From Candidatus Thorarchaeota archaeon (GTDB lineage: Archaea; Asgardarchaeota; Thorarchaeia; Thorarchaeales; Thorarchaeaceae), in NCBI GenBank assembly GCA_003345545.1, contig PRDH01000030.1:1-40719 (forward strand): a stretch of 40,719 bases of DNA, given 5' to 3'. Position 1 is the stretch's first letter; every line of letters starts with the position of its first letter. Under the pieces are notes generated by a model. The model did no database searches. It was not told where the DNA came from and saw nothing but the letters and a program-made list of their open reading frames with translations. A program made the translations under genes and the position numbers. Shown in pieces: positions 24,551 to 32,365 of the stretch.

Positions 24551-24898
24551 CTACTGTCTTGGAGCCCATGTATCAAGGCAATCTTGAACCACCGAAACGT
24601 ATGAAGCCGCTGGTCCTCCGCCCATGACAACGGCAACTGAGCAAGCCTCCATTACTTCCTCCCGCGTTGCTCCAAGGGTGAGCGCCTGCTTGGTATGGTA
24701 GACGATGCACTCCTCACAGGGAGATAGAACCGATGCCACGATGCATATGATCTCCTTGAATTTGGCAGAGAGTTTTCCGTCCGTATGTACTATCTTCTCA
24801 AGGTCTGTGAAAGCATTCCTGGTATCAGGGATATCTCTGTTCAGGGCGCCAAAATGCTTCATGAAGCTCTTCAATGTCTTCTCAACATCATCTGTCAT
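24551..24898 (-). CDS. AhpD-like carboxymuconolactone-decarboxylase family protein
   Basis: A 115-residue AhpD-fold protein. It carries the redox CxxC with the following His, SPCEECIVYHTKQALTLGAT, and an upstream Glu (KEIICIVASV), matching the proton-relay layout of AhpD. In Mycobacterium, AhpD takes electrons from the lipoyl group of an E2 subunit. Here the gene lies close to lipoate ligase and E2, so a lipoyl-coupled peroxide or disulfide-reducing role is plausible. The ATG at 24898 has GAGG nine bases upstream. It lies 15 bases downstream of the ligase on the same strand. Confidence 0.85.
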   Translation of the reverse strand: MTDDVEKTLKSFMKHFGALNRDIPDTRNAFTDLEKIVHTDGKLSAKFKEIICIVASVLSPCEECIVYHTKQALTLGATREEVMEACSVAVVMGGGPAASYVSVVQDCLDTWAPRQ

Positions 24899-24913
24899 TG
24901 TTTTATTCCTCGA

Positions 24914-25717
24914 CTACGGCGCAAATGTGGCTGGCGTTCCCAAGTTCCATGAGGGCTGCGTGTATTGTGAATGATATAAAGCCTGTGCAGTATCGATTTC
25001 GCTCTCTGTGGCATGTCCCTCTTTGATTGTGGCTCCTGCCGTTTCTTCCAGCGTTTCGATAATCGCTGCCTGTATCTCATCTGATGATGGACCGTTCTCA
25101 ACTTCGAAACTGATTTTCGTGACCGTGTCATGCTTGCTGTCCATACATCGGATTCTTGTCTTGTCTCTGAGATAGGATTGTTGCCGCTCTGGCGGAGTAA
25201 GACATCTCTGAAGCATATCCAGATCTGAATCGATGAGCAGCGTGCCGTGAATAAACGAGACACCTCGCTTTATCCATCCTGCAGTGCCTGAGATCTTCCT
25301 CCCATCGATTCTGATGCATGAACCCACGGTATCAAACTTGGCTGGAATGTTGAGTGAAACCAGACTCTGTGTCACTATTCCTATGAATGCACGATAGAGT
25401 TCCTTCAAGCCCCTAGGGACATATGGGTGCGATTGATGAAGTCGAAGCGCGAAGTTGAGATTGCCCATATCATGGAATACCGCTCCACCACCTGTGAATC
25501 TTCTGGCAATGGATATGTTGTTATCTCTGCAATACGCTAGGTCAACCTCTCTGTGCACACATTGAAATCTCCCAATCACGACTGCCAGCTGGGATCTCCA
25601 GAATCGAATCGTGTTGAGGGTGTTGTTCTCTCTGAGTTCGGTCTTGGCTATGGCTTCATCCATAGCAAGATTGGAGTAGATATCAAGACCATGGTCATTT
25701 AGTAGTCGCCAAGACAT
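24914..25717 (-). CDS. lplA: Lipoate-protein ligase A-like protein
   Basis: A 267-residue biotin/lipoate ligase catalytic domain that attaches lipoate to E2. It shows MSWRLLNDHGLDIYSNLAMD, the lipoate-binding motif RRFTGGGAVFHDMGNLNFA and the catalytic-Lys segment GRKISGTAGWIK. Length matches the single-domain archaeal LplA that usually needs a separate LplB; none is visible nearby. The frame is open upstream to 26044, but the extra 109 residues are arginine-rich and unlike the family. They coincide with dense RNA structure, so I place the start at ATG 25717 (or 25744). It is close to the E2 gene whose lipoyl Lys it probably modifies. Confidence 0.85.
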   Translation of the reverse strand: MSWRLLNDHGLDIYSNLAMDEAIAKTELRENNTLNTIRFWRSQLAVVIGRFQCVHREVDLAYCRDNNISIARRFTGGGAVFHDMGNLNFALRLHQSHPYVPRGLKELYRAFIGIVTQSLVSLNIPAKFDTVGSCIRIDGRKISGTAGWIKRGVSFIHGTLLIDSDLDMLQRCLTPPERQQSYLRDKTRIRCMDSKHDTVTKISFEVENGPSSDEIQAAIIETLEETAGATIKEGHATESEIDTAQALYHSQYTQPSWNLGTPATFAP

Positions 25718-25785
25718 ACCGGACCAATGGCTACTATCTCTCATTAATCTGTTGTAGAATAGTGGTATAGCAGGCAGAAAGTAGA

Positions 25786-25965
25786 GCCGATGGCCGAAGG
25801 AAGTTGCTCGCCATCGGCGAAGCGCCTCAGAGCAACAGGTGAGGCAGAGCAGATGTCGTATTCGAGGCTTGGCACGATTGATTCGTGCAATGATGAAGTG
25901 TCGCTTCCTTAATTTAAGGTCCACTTGACTCAGAAGCAGTCTTCTGCCATTGAATCTCAATTGGC
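25786..25965 (-). ncRNA. Candidate structured leader RNA upstream of lipoate ligase
   Basis: Several hairpins crowd this stretch. The first has nine-base perfect arms (25786-25794 and 25810-25818). The second has six-base arms (25824-25829 and 25840-25845). The third has six-base arms (25872-25877 and 25883-25888), and two more lie at 25931-25946 and 25946-25965. The loops of the first two contain GTTGCTC and GAGCAAC, fully complementary over seven bases, so they can kiss. A 5-bp helix (25819-25823 with 25903-25907) stacks flush against the first two hairpins and closes a junction around the second and third. The strand is uncertain; minus makes it a 5' leader of lipoate ligase. No known RNA family is recognised, and each hairpin alone could be chance. 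Confidence 0.4.
25907..25919 (-). promoter_or_regulatory. AT-rich palindromic TATA-like element upstream of lipoate ligase
   Basis: CCTTAATTTAAGG is a 13-base palindrome containing a TATA-like core. If used on the minus strand, transcription would begin near 25885, just at the third hairpin of the leader. It would then exclude the 5-bp closing helix, so a further upstream promoter is also possible. Confidence 0.35.
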
Positions 25966-26213
25966 GCAGAGGGTGGGAATCAATAGCGATGTTCCAGTGA
26001 GCATCAGAAAGAGTAGTGAGGTTGATTCTGAAAAGAGCATCCAAAGAACGAAACCATTTAGAAGCCAGATGTTTCGTTTTGGGAAACGAACTTCTCCACT
26101 CTCAGTGTGAGGACTTCGTTGACTGTGCAAACTATGACATGGTGTGTCCAAGAGATGCAATTCGATGAAAACATCCGTGTGGACTTTCGGGACATCCCAA
26201 AGAACGGATTGAA
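25966..26213. other. Intergenic region with inverted repeats between zinc-ribbon gene and leader
   Basis: No gene is supported here. A 7-bp hairpin with a 4-base loop lies at 26073-26090 (TTCGTTT/AAACGAA) and a widely spaced pair GAATCAA/TTGATTC at 25977-25983 and 26022-26028. Either could belong to the 3' end of the zinc-ribbon transcript or to the leader. A 61-residue plus-strand frame exists but has no family features or Shine-Dalgarno. Confidence 0.35.
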
Positions 26214-26525
26214 TTAGATGTTATTGCCGCACTCTGGACAAGAACGGGCTCCTGGTCTTACAGAAGTCCCGCAGTAGGGACATGATCTTATTTCTTCTAT
26301 TGGGGCGTTCAGGACAAATCTTCCAGATTTCCTGATGTTATAGAGACCCCCCTCATCTGCATACATCTCGGTGTACCCACAGTCCGCGCATGTGAAGGCT
26401 TCAACGGTTGCAGTTGGTAATCCCGGAAGATCTATTGCCAAGTGATATCCATCACCGCTATGCATCTTGTGTGGACCCGCGATTCTTCTGCTGCCGCATT
26501 TCGGACACTGTTTTGAGTGAATCAT
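26214..26525 (-). CDS. Small double zinc-ribbon protein
   Basis: A 103-residue protein with two zinc-binding pairs at each end: QCPKCGSRR near residue 7 with FTCADCGYTE near 45, and SCPYCGTSV with SCPECGNNI at the C-terminus. The middle (DLPGLPTATVEA) is beta-rich. It lies between E2 and the lipoate ligase on the same strand and has its own AT-rich upstream sequence (GAATTATTTG on the minus strand around 26558-26567). Zinc ribbons often bind nucleic acids or protein partners; no specific role is visible. Confidence 0.72.
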   Translation of the reverse strand: MIHSKQCPKCGSRRIAGPHKMHSGDGYHLAIDLPGLPTATVEAFTCADCGYTEMYADEGGLYNIRKSGRFVLNAPIEEIRSCPYCGTSVRPGARSCPECGNNI

Positions 26526-26592
26526 AACTCATCGTACTAGACTGAGTCATGAGGGCAAATAATTCTTCGCAGCAGTCAATCTATTGTGAAGG

Positions 26593-27831
26593 CTACATCT
26601 TCATCATGAATGGGCTCTCGAGGGTGTCTTTCAGGGCTGCTAGGAACAGGCCTGCTGGAGCTCCATCCAACACCCGATGGTCAACTGCACAACTGGCCAT
26701 CATCATTGACCTGATTGCTATCGTGTCATCAACCACAACTGGCTTTTTCTTAATCTGTCCGAGTGCCAGAATGGCGGTTTCTGGTGGATTAATGACTGGA
26801 ATGAACAAGTCCACCTGAAACGGTCCCAGGTTTGACACTGTGAAGGTGCTGCCAGTAAGTTCCTCTGGAGTGAGTTCGTTGCTCTTCGCCTTCTTTCCCT
26901 TTTCCTTCGTTTCAATGGCTATCTCAGTGATTGACTTCTTATTTGCATGTCTGACCGTGACCACGATGAGGCCCTGGTCGGTTGCCATAGCCACGCCAAT
27001 ATTGATATCATCGAATATGATGACGTCATTGCCAGAGAGAGTGGCATTGAATCTTGGAAACTTCTCTAGGGTGTCTGCGACAGCCTTGACGATAATGTCG
27101 TTGAAAGAAACCTTGATTCCATGACTTTTCTCGACTCTCTTATTGAGGTCTTCCCTTAGAGCTGCAGCTTCAGTCATATCAATCTCAGTGATCATGGTGA
27201 TGTGAGGATTCTGAGAACTCTGCGTCATTCTTCTAGCGATGGTCCTTCGAAGAGGGGTGAGTGTTTCAACCATGCGAATCTTCCGTTCATCTAGCACTGT
27301 GACCTGAGTGGTCGCACGCTTCCTTGCAGTCAGATCCTCTTCCACGATTCTCCCATCTGGACCCGTGCCCATCACAATTGATAGATCGATGCCCAGTTCC
27401 TCAGCCTTCTTCTTGGCTCTGGGTGACGCCCTGATTTTCCCTCCTGGAAGACGAGAGAGAGCATACTGTGGCTTTGTCTGAGTGGCTAGAGCTTGTTTGG
27501 CAGCTATACTGCTTGGCACTAGTATCTTTGCTGGAGTGGCAGCAGTTGTTGCAGCGTTTAGCTTCTTCGGTCGAGTATCAGGGATTGCTTCTCCTTCTTT
27601 ACCGATGAATGCGATTGGCTCACTTATCGGGATTTCATCATTGACATCACAGAGAATCTTAAGGAGGATTCCGTCATCCGGCGCTTCAAGTTCGAACTCG
27701 TTCTTCTCTCCGAAAATTTCGACAACCGCGTCGCCTTTCCTGACCTCGTCGCCTTCCTTCTTGAGCCACTTGAGTATCACACCATATTCCATGGCAACAC
27801 TCATTCGCTGCATGATCATGGTCGTGACCAT
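26593..27831 (-). CDS. Dihydrolipoamide acyltransferase (E2) of a 2-oxoacid dehydrogenase complex
   Basis: The core of a lipoate-dependent complex, 412 residues. An N-terminal lipoyl domain (residues 1-80) carries the modified-Lys site as FGEKNEFELEAP, an EKN variant of the usual DKA. A peripheral-subunit-binding domain follows at about 130-165 (KIRASPRAKKKAEELGIDL). The catalytic domain ends with VDHRVLDGAPAGLFL, containing the active-site His and Asp. I use ATG 27831 because GGTG precedes it by six bases; a GTG at 27840 abuts the E1beta stop. It is the third gene of a tight E1alpha-E1beta-E2 operon. Confidence 0.93.
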   Translation of the reverse strand: MVTTMIMQRMSVAMEYGVILKWLKKEGDEVRKGDAVVEIFGEKNEFELEAPDDGILLKILCDVNDEIPISEPIAFIGKEGEAIPDTRPKKLNAATTAATPAKILVPSSIAAKQALATQTKPQYALSRLPGGKIRASPRAKKKAEELGIDLSIVMGTGPDGRIVEEDLTARKRATTQVTVLDERKIRMVETLTPLRRTIARRMTQSSQNPHITMITEIDMTEAAALREDLNKRVEKSHGIKVSFNDIIVKAVADTLEKFPRFNATLSGNDVIIFDDINIGVAMATDQGLIVVTVRHANKKSITEIAIETKEKGKKAKSNELTPEELTGSTFTVSNLGPFQVDLFIPVINPPETAILALGQIKKKPVVVDDTIAIRSMMMASCAVDHRVLDGAPAGLFLAALKDTLESPFMMKM

Positions 27832-27840
27832 CGTATTCAC

Positions 27841-28815
27841 CTACATGATATCTCTGATTGCTTGTGCGATTCTCTTGTTATCAGGAATGAAGTAGTTCTC
27901 AAGAGGCGGACTAAAGGGTACTGGTGTATCTGGTGCATTGACTCTCTTTATGGGCGCATCGAGCCAGTCAAAGGCCTCCTCTTGAACAATGGCTGCGATC
28001 TCAGCAGTGGTTGCTCCTGTCTTTGTTTCCTCTGTGACAAGCACTAGCCTGCCTGTCTTCTTGACGGACTCGATGAGCGTCTTGGTATCAAGGGGAACGA
28101 GTGTGCGCGGGTCAATCACTTCTACGCTTATTCCTTCCTTCGCTAACTCGTCAGCGACTTCCAGTGCCTTGTGGAGCATGAAGAATGTACCCCAGAGTGT
28201 GACGTCCGCTCCCTCTCTTCTAATCTTTGCCTGCCCGAATGGAATGAGGTACTCCCCGTCAGGCACTTCTTCTTTCTTGTCATATACGAGCTTGTGTTCA
28301 GCGAAGAGCACAGGATTGGGGTCTCGTATCGCGGTCTTGATGAGCCCCTTTACATCTGAAGCAAAGGCTGGCACTGCCACCTTGAGTCCTGGTGTGTGCA
28401 TGAACCATGCCTCTAGACTCTGAGAGTGATGGGACGCGATGTTCTTGCCTCCGCCAAAAGGTGTTCTTAGGACCAGTGGGACTGATGTCTGTCCTCCGAA
28501 CATATAGCGCATCTTTGCAGCTTGGTTGCATACTTGATCCATGGCCAGGGCAATCAGGTCTCCGAACATGATTTCTGCAATTGGTATCAGCCCAGTGATA
28601 GCAGCACCAATTGCTGCGCCTACGATTGTGTTCTCTGAGATTGGGGTGTCTCGTACTCTGACCTCACCGAACTCCTCTGCGAGTCCCTTCGTCACTTTGA
28701 AGGCCCCGCCCCAGTTTAGAGCGATGTCCTCCCCAAGGAGAAACACACGCTCGTCACGAAGCATCTCTTCTCTGATTCCCGCCTTGAGAGCATCCCTATA
28801 GGTCATCTCTGTCAT
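27841..28815 (-). CDS. 2-oxoacid/acetoin dehydrogenase E1 component, beta subunit
   Basis: The 324-residue beta half of the E1 TPP decarboxylase. Family motifs are GEDIALNWGGAFKVTKGLAE, DTPISENTIVGAAIGAA with the TPP-activating Glu, RYMFGGQTSVPLVLRTPFGG and HHSQSLEAWFMHTPGLKV. The ATG at 28815 starts directly after the E1alpha stop (TGAATG) with GGAGGTG six bases upstream. Pyruvate, branched-chain 2-oxoacids or acetoin are all possible substrates. Confidence 0.93.
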   Translation of the reverse strand: MTEMTYRDALKAGIREEMLRDERVFLLGEDIALNWGGAFKVTKGLAEEFGEVRVRDTPISENTIVGAAIGAAITGLIPIAEIMFGDLIALAMDQVCNQAAKMRYMFGGQTSVPLVLRTPFGGGKNIASHHSQSLEAWFMHTPGLKVAVPAFASDVKGLIKTAIRDPNPVLFAEHKLVYDKKEEVPDGEYLIPFGQAKIRREGADVTLWGTFFMLHKALEVADELAKEGISVEVIDPRTLVPLDTKTLIESVKKTGRLVLVTEETKTGATTAEIAAIVQEEAFDWLDAPIKRVNAPDTPVPFSPPLENYFIPDNKRIAQAIRDIM

Positions 28816-29790
28816 TCAGGGCACCTCCGCGTAGACGTCTTCTAGGGCCTCTTCAGGGCTCGGATATTCCGAGTTCTTGGCGAATTCTGCAGCCTTGTCA
28901 ACTTCCTTCTGAAGAGCAGCACGGATCTTCTCGGCTTCCTTTTCAGTGATAGCGCCCTGTTCGATGGCAATCTTCTTGATGATTTGAACAGCATCCCTTT
29001 CAGGGCTGAGCCAGCGATCCGCCTCCTCCTGAGGTCGGTACTTGGCTGGATCGAATCTTGAATGGCCTTTCATTCTATATGTCTGGCACTCAATCAGAGT
29101 GGGGCCGCCACCCTCCCGTGCTCTCTTCACAGCTACTTGGGTGGCCTCATAGACCTCTAGCGCATTGTTACCATCCACTACGCCACTCGGAATGCAGTAC
29201 CCCTCTGCTCTTTGGGCTATTGTTGCACTCGGGCATGTCATCTTGATTGGTGTGCCCATTGCATAGAAATTGTTCTCCACAATCCAGACAAGGGGAAGCT
29301 TCCAGATTGCTGACATATTCAGCGACTCGCCGAATGTACCATTGTTTGAGGCGCCGTCACCGAAGAAACATACAACGACATCGTCTGTCTTCCTAATCTG
29401 ACAGGAGAGAGCTGCACCCACTGCAATTGGCAGACCTGATGCAACCACACCTGTCGCGCCAAGTACACCAACGTTGAACTGTGTAATGTGCATGGAACCT
29501 CCCTTGCCCTTGCACGAGCCTGTCTTCTTTCCGAGTAGCTCTGCGAGGGCTAAATTCATGTCCGCACCTTTTCCGACGACATGTCCATGTCCTCTGTGCG
29601 AGCTCTGAATCCAGTCCGTATCTTTCAATGCAGTAGTCACTCCAGCAGCAACACCCTCTTCTCCAAGATACAGATGAAGTGTGCCAGGCACAATATTCTC
29701 TCCAAAAAGGTTCCAAACTTTTTCCTCAAAGAGTCTGACTTTCAGAGTCCTCGTGTATAGCTCCTTGAGCGTCTTCTTGTCAATCGCCAT
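28816..29790 (-). CDS. 2-oxoacid/acetoin dehydrogenase E1 component, alpha subunit
   Basis: The 324-residue alpha half of E1. The TPP motif GDGASNNGTFGESLN starts at residue 144 and ends with VENNFYAMGTP. The segments SSHRGHGHVVGKGAD and CKGKGGSMHITQFNVGVLGA are closest to acetoin and pyruvate dehydrogenase E1alpha. The activation loop is KGHSRFDPAKYR. ATG 29790 is used because the family N-terminus MAIDKKTLKELYTRTLKVRL fits; an ATG at 29907 adds 39 uncharacteristic residues. It is the first gene of the operon, with the promoter in the 367 bases upstream. Confidence 0.92.
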   Translation of the reverse strand: MAIDKKTLKELYTRTLKVRLFEEKVWNLFGENIVPGTLHLYLGEEGVAAGVTTALKDTDWIQSSHRGHGHVVGKGADMNLALAELLGKKTGSCKGKGGSMHITQFNVGVLGATGVVASGLPIAVGAALSCQIRKTDDVVVCFFGDGASNNGTFGESLNMSAIWKLPLVWIVENNFYAMGTPIKMTCPSATIAQRAEGYCIPSGVVDGNNALEVYEATQVAVKRAREGGGPTLIECQTYRMKGHSRFDPAKYRPQEEADRWLSPERDAVQIIKKIAIEQGAITEKEAEKIRAALQKEVDKAAEFAKNSEYPSPEEALEDVYAEVP

Positions 29791-30157
29791 CGTCTGCTCA
29801 CAACCTAATGATGACCAAGCGCTTAGTGCCGGCCTCCTCGAATCTGAGTGATAAAGCCTTCGAATTGGCATAATGCCATTTCCTGATTTTGGCAGATGTA
29901 TGAGCAAATATGTGTGCTCACATACACAATGATGGTAATATTCGAGTTGTGCAGGAGAAGCGATAGGGATGTGGAATCTCTGACGTTGCGATAGAAGCGA
30001 TATGTCGGAAAAGGATTGGATTGGATGTCCGCATCCCTCAATTCTTTCTCATTTCATTCATTTCACTCCAAGACTTCTTAACCCGATCTGAGCTTCTCTG
30101 ATTCGTGAGTGATTCACCAGCATGCTCGACGCTGAGTGTATCTAGGAGCGTTTCCCG
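29791..30157. promoter_or_regulatory. Divergent promoter region with palindromes (E1alpha / methyltransferase)
   Basis: These 367 bases hold no gene. On the E1alpha side there is a TATA-like CTTTATCAC (minus strand, about 29851-29860). Just upstream of it lies a 13-base palindrome TGGCAT-A-ATGCCA at 29866-29878, and further up an imperfect inverted repeat TATGTG/CACATA at 29909-29924. These are candidate operator sites. The methyltransferase side has AGGAG nine bases before its GTG at 30158. Palindromes of this length can occur by chance, so only position makes them notable. Confidence 0.4.
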
Positions 30158-30949
30158 GTGCCTGAAGAAAAGATAGACCTCTTCTCGGGATTGAGTCCTG
30201 GCTATGATGGTGTCGGAGAGTTCTACGACCTATTCACAGACGATTCTGACATTCCCTTCTACATTCAGCACGCGGAAAAGATGGGCTCGCCCATCCTTGA
30301 TGTTGCGGCAGGCACTGGAAGGGTCAGTCTTGCCCTAGCTCGTGAGGGATTTGAAGTAGTTGCATTGGATTGTTCAGCCTCTATGCTTGCTGACTTTAGC
30401 CGCAAATTGCAGCAAGTCCCACTCCCAGTTTCTGGGCGCATTACGCTCATCCAGGCGAACATGGAGCAATTCAAGCTGAAGCAGAGATTCTCACTCATCA
30501 TCATCCCCCACTCGTTTAGTCACGCTATGACGACAGAGGCGCAACTTGCATGTCTCCATTGCGTTCGACAACATATGAGCGAGAATGGTCTGTTTATCCT
30601 TGATCTGTACAATCCGGAAGCGCAGTATGCGCATGCAAGATTCGAAGATCTGCCTGTAAGCATTGCGAATGGTAGAACGGTCGAGCGACATGGTGAGATA
30701 TCTTCAGATAGCGACCGCAGAATACTGCGGGTGGATCTCCAGTACATCGTCAGAAGTGCCGATGGTTCAATAGTTGAGACCGTCAAAGATACATCCGGAG
30801 CGGCCCTTATCTCCGATGTGGAGGCTGATTTGCTCATACGAAAGTCTGGCTTCGAGGTTATTTCAGAAGCGGGCGGGTTTGACAACTCGCCATACGATAC
30901 AGACAGCAGTAGAAGGATACTATTTCTAAGAAAGAAAAGGCGAAAGTAG
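30158..30949 (+). CDS. Class I SAM-dependent methyltransferase
   Basis: A 263-residue methyltransferase with motif I ILDVAAGTGRVSLALAREGF, the acidic end of strand two VVALDCSASML, and motif IV-like LIIIPHSFSHAM. The C-terminal part (RRILRVDLQYIVRSADGS) is beta-rich as in small-molecule methyltransferases. The start is GTG at 30158 with AGGAG nine bases upstream. The gene converges on the bactofilin-like gene with about 60 bases between stops. The substrate is not predictable. Confidence 0.85.
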   Translation: MPEEKIDLFSGLSPGYDGVGEFYDLFTDDSDIPFYIQHAEKMGSPILDVAAGTGRVSLALAREGFEVVALDCSASMLADFSRKLQQVPLPVSGRITLIQANMEQFKLKQRFSLIIIPHSFSHAMTTEAQLACLHCVRQHMSENGLFILDLYNPEAQYAHARFEDLPVSIANGRTVERHGEISSDSDRRILRVDLQYIVRSADGSIVETVKDTSGAALISDVEADLLIRKSGFEVISEAGGFDNSPYDTDSSRRILFLRKKRRK

Positions 30950-31008
30950 TGTCAAGGGCTGAGCTATCCCGCCCACGACCAGGAAGAGGTGAAGGCCTTC
31001 CCTGTCGA

Positions 31009-32250
31009 CTACTTGAGCTGTTGCGGGGGCGGGAGTGCATCTACTTTTCTGGGCTCTTCCTTGAATTGAACACCACTTTCTGACTCAATACTCTCTGTGT
31101 AGAGGGTTTCGCCTTCTACAACAGCATCTCGTTCGATGTAGATTATGCGTCCGTAGATACTGCCTACTCGGGCACGTTCCTCAATTCTGATGTCATCACC
31201 GTATAATGAGTCGGTTCTCGCACGCTCCCGTATAAGAATCTCTCTTGACTCGACGAATCCGCTCACCTCTGCACGTTTGCCAATTCTAAAACCATCTGTT
31301 GCCTTGATGTAGGAAGCAGAGATCTCTCCGCCGACTACTATTCGGAAGGTGTCTATTCTACCTTCGACTTTGACTGTTCCGCCGACCTTGATCTTGTCGT
31401 CGCATTTCAGGTTTCCATCGACTGCGACAGTTCCGCCGACATCGAGTCCCTGAGCCAGTGTGAGGTTTCCCTCTGCTTTCACGGCGCCTCCAACATCTAT
31501 TGAGTCGCCGTGAGCGTTGCCTTCTATTTTCACTGTGCCGCCTACATCGATAGCACCGAACTCGAGGTCGCCCTCTGCTCTGAAAGTTCCACCGATATCG
31601 ACATTCCTTACCTTGGAGCCAGGACCAACGCTTGCAGAGCCTCCGACATCAAGATCATCTATCACAATGGCTCCTTCTGCCTTGAAACTACCACCTACTG
31701 ATACTTTCTTGATGGCGCCGTCCACTGCTTTTCCTGAGCCGCCCGCATCTAGCTCCTCTGTTTCAATCCTGCCTCCGACTGACACAGAACCTCCGCCAGA
31801 CATTCTTTCGACCTTGCAGCGACCTCCAACTTTGACTGAGCCGCCTCCAGTCAACCTCTGCGCTTCGGCATCTCCTTCAACTGCGACAGATGCACCTGCT
31901 TTTGCAGCGATGCATTTTAGGTTGCCACCAACCCTCAATGTGGCACCGGCATCAATATCTCGGGCCTCGAGGTTGTCTTCTACCTCGATAGAGCCCTTTC
32001 TGGCATCAATGGATTTGGCAACGTAGAGACTCCCATTGACGACCACGCGGTCTCTCGTCTTCAACTCGAGTCTATCACATCGAAGGTCTCCTTCGACGGA
32101 TAGTTCCTCATAGACAATAAGCGCTCCGCCAATTGCGATTTCCTTGCTCTTCTTTGGCCTCAGTGTTCCGCAGTCCCGAATAACGACATCGCCCTCAGCT
32201 GTGTCTAGTTCGACTGCATCTTCGTTATGATATTCTAAGTTGTTGCTCAT
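31009..32250 (-). CDS. Long bactofilin-like beta-solenoid (polymer-forming cytoskeletal) protein
   Basis: A 413-residue repetitive protein. About 13 copies of a 17-18 residue unit run from near residue 100 to 310, with core VGGTVKxEGNLxxxxxID; examples are VGGTVKIEGNAHGDSID and IGGTFRAEGDLEFGAID. The unit is the bactofilin/DUF583 turn that builds a right-handed beta-solenoid and can polymerise. Typical bactofilins are shorter (about 100-200 residues); this one has many more turns. The C-terminal 70 residues shift to arginine-rich repeats (VESREILIRERARTDSLYG). ATG 32250 has AGGTG eight bases upstream. It probably forms filaments or a scaffold, and lies downstream of a winged-helix regulator. 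Confidence 0.85.
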   Translation of the reverse strand: MSNNLEYHNEDAVELDTAEGDVVIRDCGTLRPKKSKEIAIGGALIVYEELSVEGDLRCDRLELKTRDRVVVNGSLYVAKSIDARKGSIEVEDNLEARDIDAGATLRVGGNLKCIAAKAGASVAVEGDAEAQRLTGGGSVKVGGRCKVERMSGGGSVSVGGRIETEELDAGGSGKAVDGAIKKVSVGGSFKAEGAIVIDDLDVGGSASVGPGSKVRNVDIGGTFRAEGDLEFGAIDVGGTVKIEGNAHGDSIDVGGAVKAEGNLTLAQGLDVGGTVAVDGNLKCDDKIKVGGTVKVEGRIDTFRIVVGGEISASYIKATDGFRIGKRAEVSGFVESREILIRERARTDSLYGDDIRIEERARVGSIYGRIIYIERDAVVEGETLYTESIESESGVQFKEEPRKVDALPPPQQLK

Positions 32251-32296
32251 CCAGCCTTCACCTAATGATACAATCTAGTCAAACACTACCAAATTG

Positions 32297-32306
32297 CATA
32301 TATAAG
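32297..32306 (-). promoter_or_regulatory. TATA box of the bactofilin-like gene
   Basis: CTTATATATG on the minus strand is a strong archaeal TATA element. Initiation about 25 bases downstream leaves a leader of roughly 25 bases with the AGGTG ribosome binding site. Confidence 0.65.
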
Positions 32307-32309
32307 CCA

Positions 32310-32340
32310 AAGTCACAAAATGAAGTCACAAGTTGTGACT
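32310..32340 (-). promoter_or_regulatory. AGTCACAA repeats and 17-bp palindrome, candidate operator
   Basis: AGTCACAA occurs at 32311-32318 and again at 32324-32331, 13 bp apart. The second copy pairs with the inverted TTGTGACT (32333-32340) around a central G to form a perfect 17-base palindrome. The cluster lies directly upstream of the TATA box of the bactofilin-like gene, where it could recruit or block the transcription machinery. The neighbouring winged-helix protein encoded just upstream is the obvious candidate to bind it. Confidence 0.5.
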
Positions 32341-32365
32341 AGCTCTTTTTGTGTACAGAGTGCGA

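Noticed and set aside
25795..25809. SRP-RNA-like segment in the leader loop
   Set aside because: CGAAGGAAG recalls the SRP tetraloop region, but the surrounding stems do not form the SRP S-domain helix and the length does not fit.
25745..26044. In-frame N-terminal extension of the lipoate ligase to 26044
   Set aside because: The 109 added residues are arginine- and leucine-rich, lack ligase features, and coincide with dense hairpins and a TATA-like palindrome, so a non-coding leader fits better.
25925..26110. Plus-strand 61-residue frame
   Set aside because: TTG start without ribosome binding site, composition unlike neighbours, and overlap with the hairpin array.
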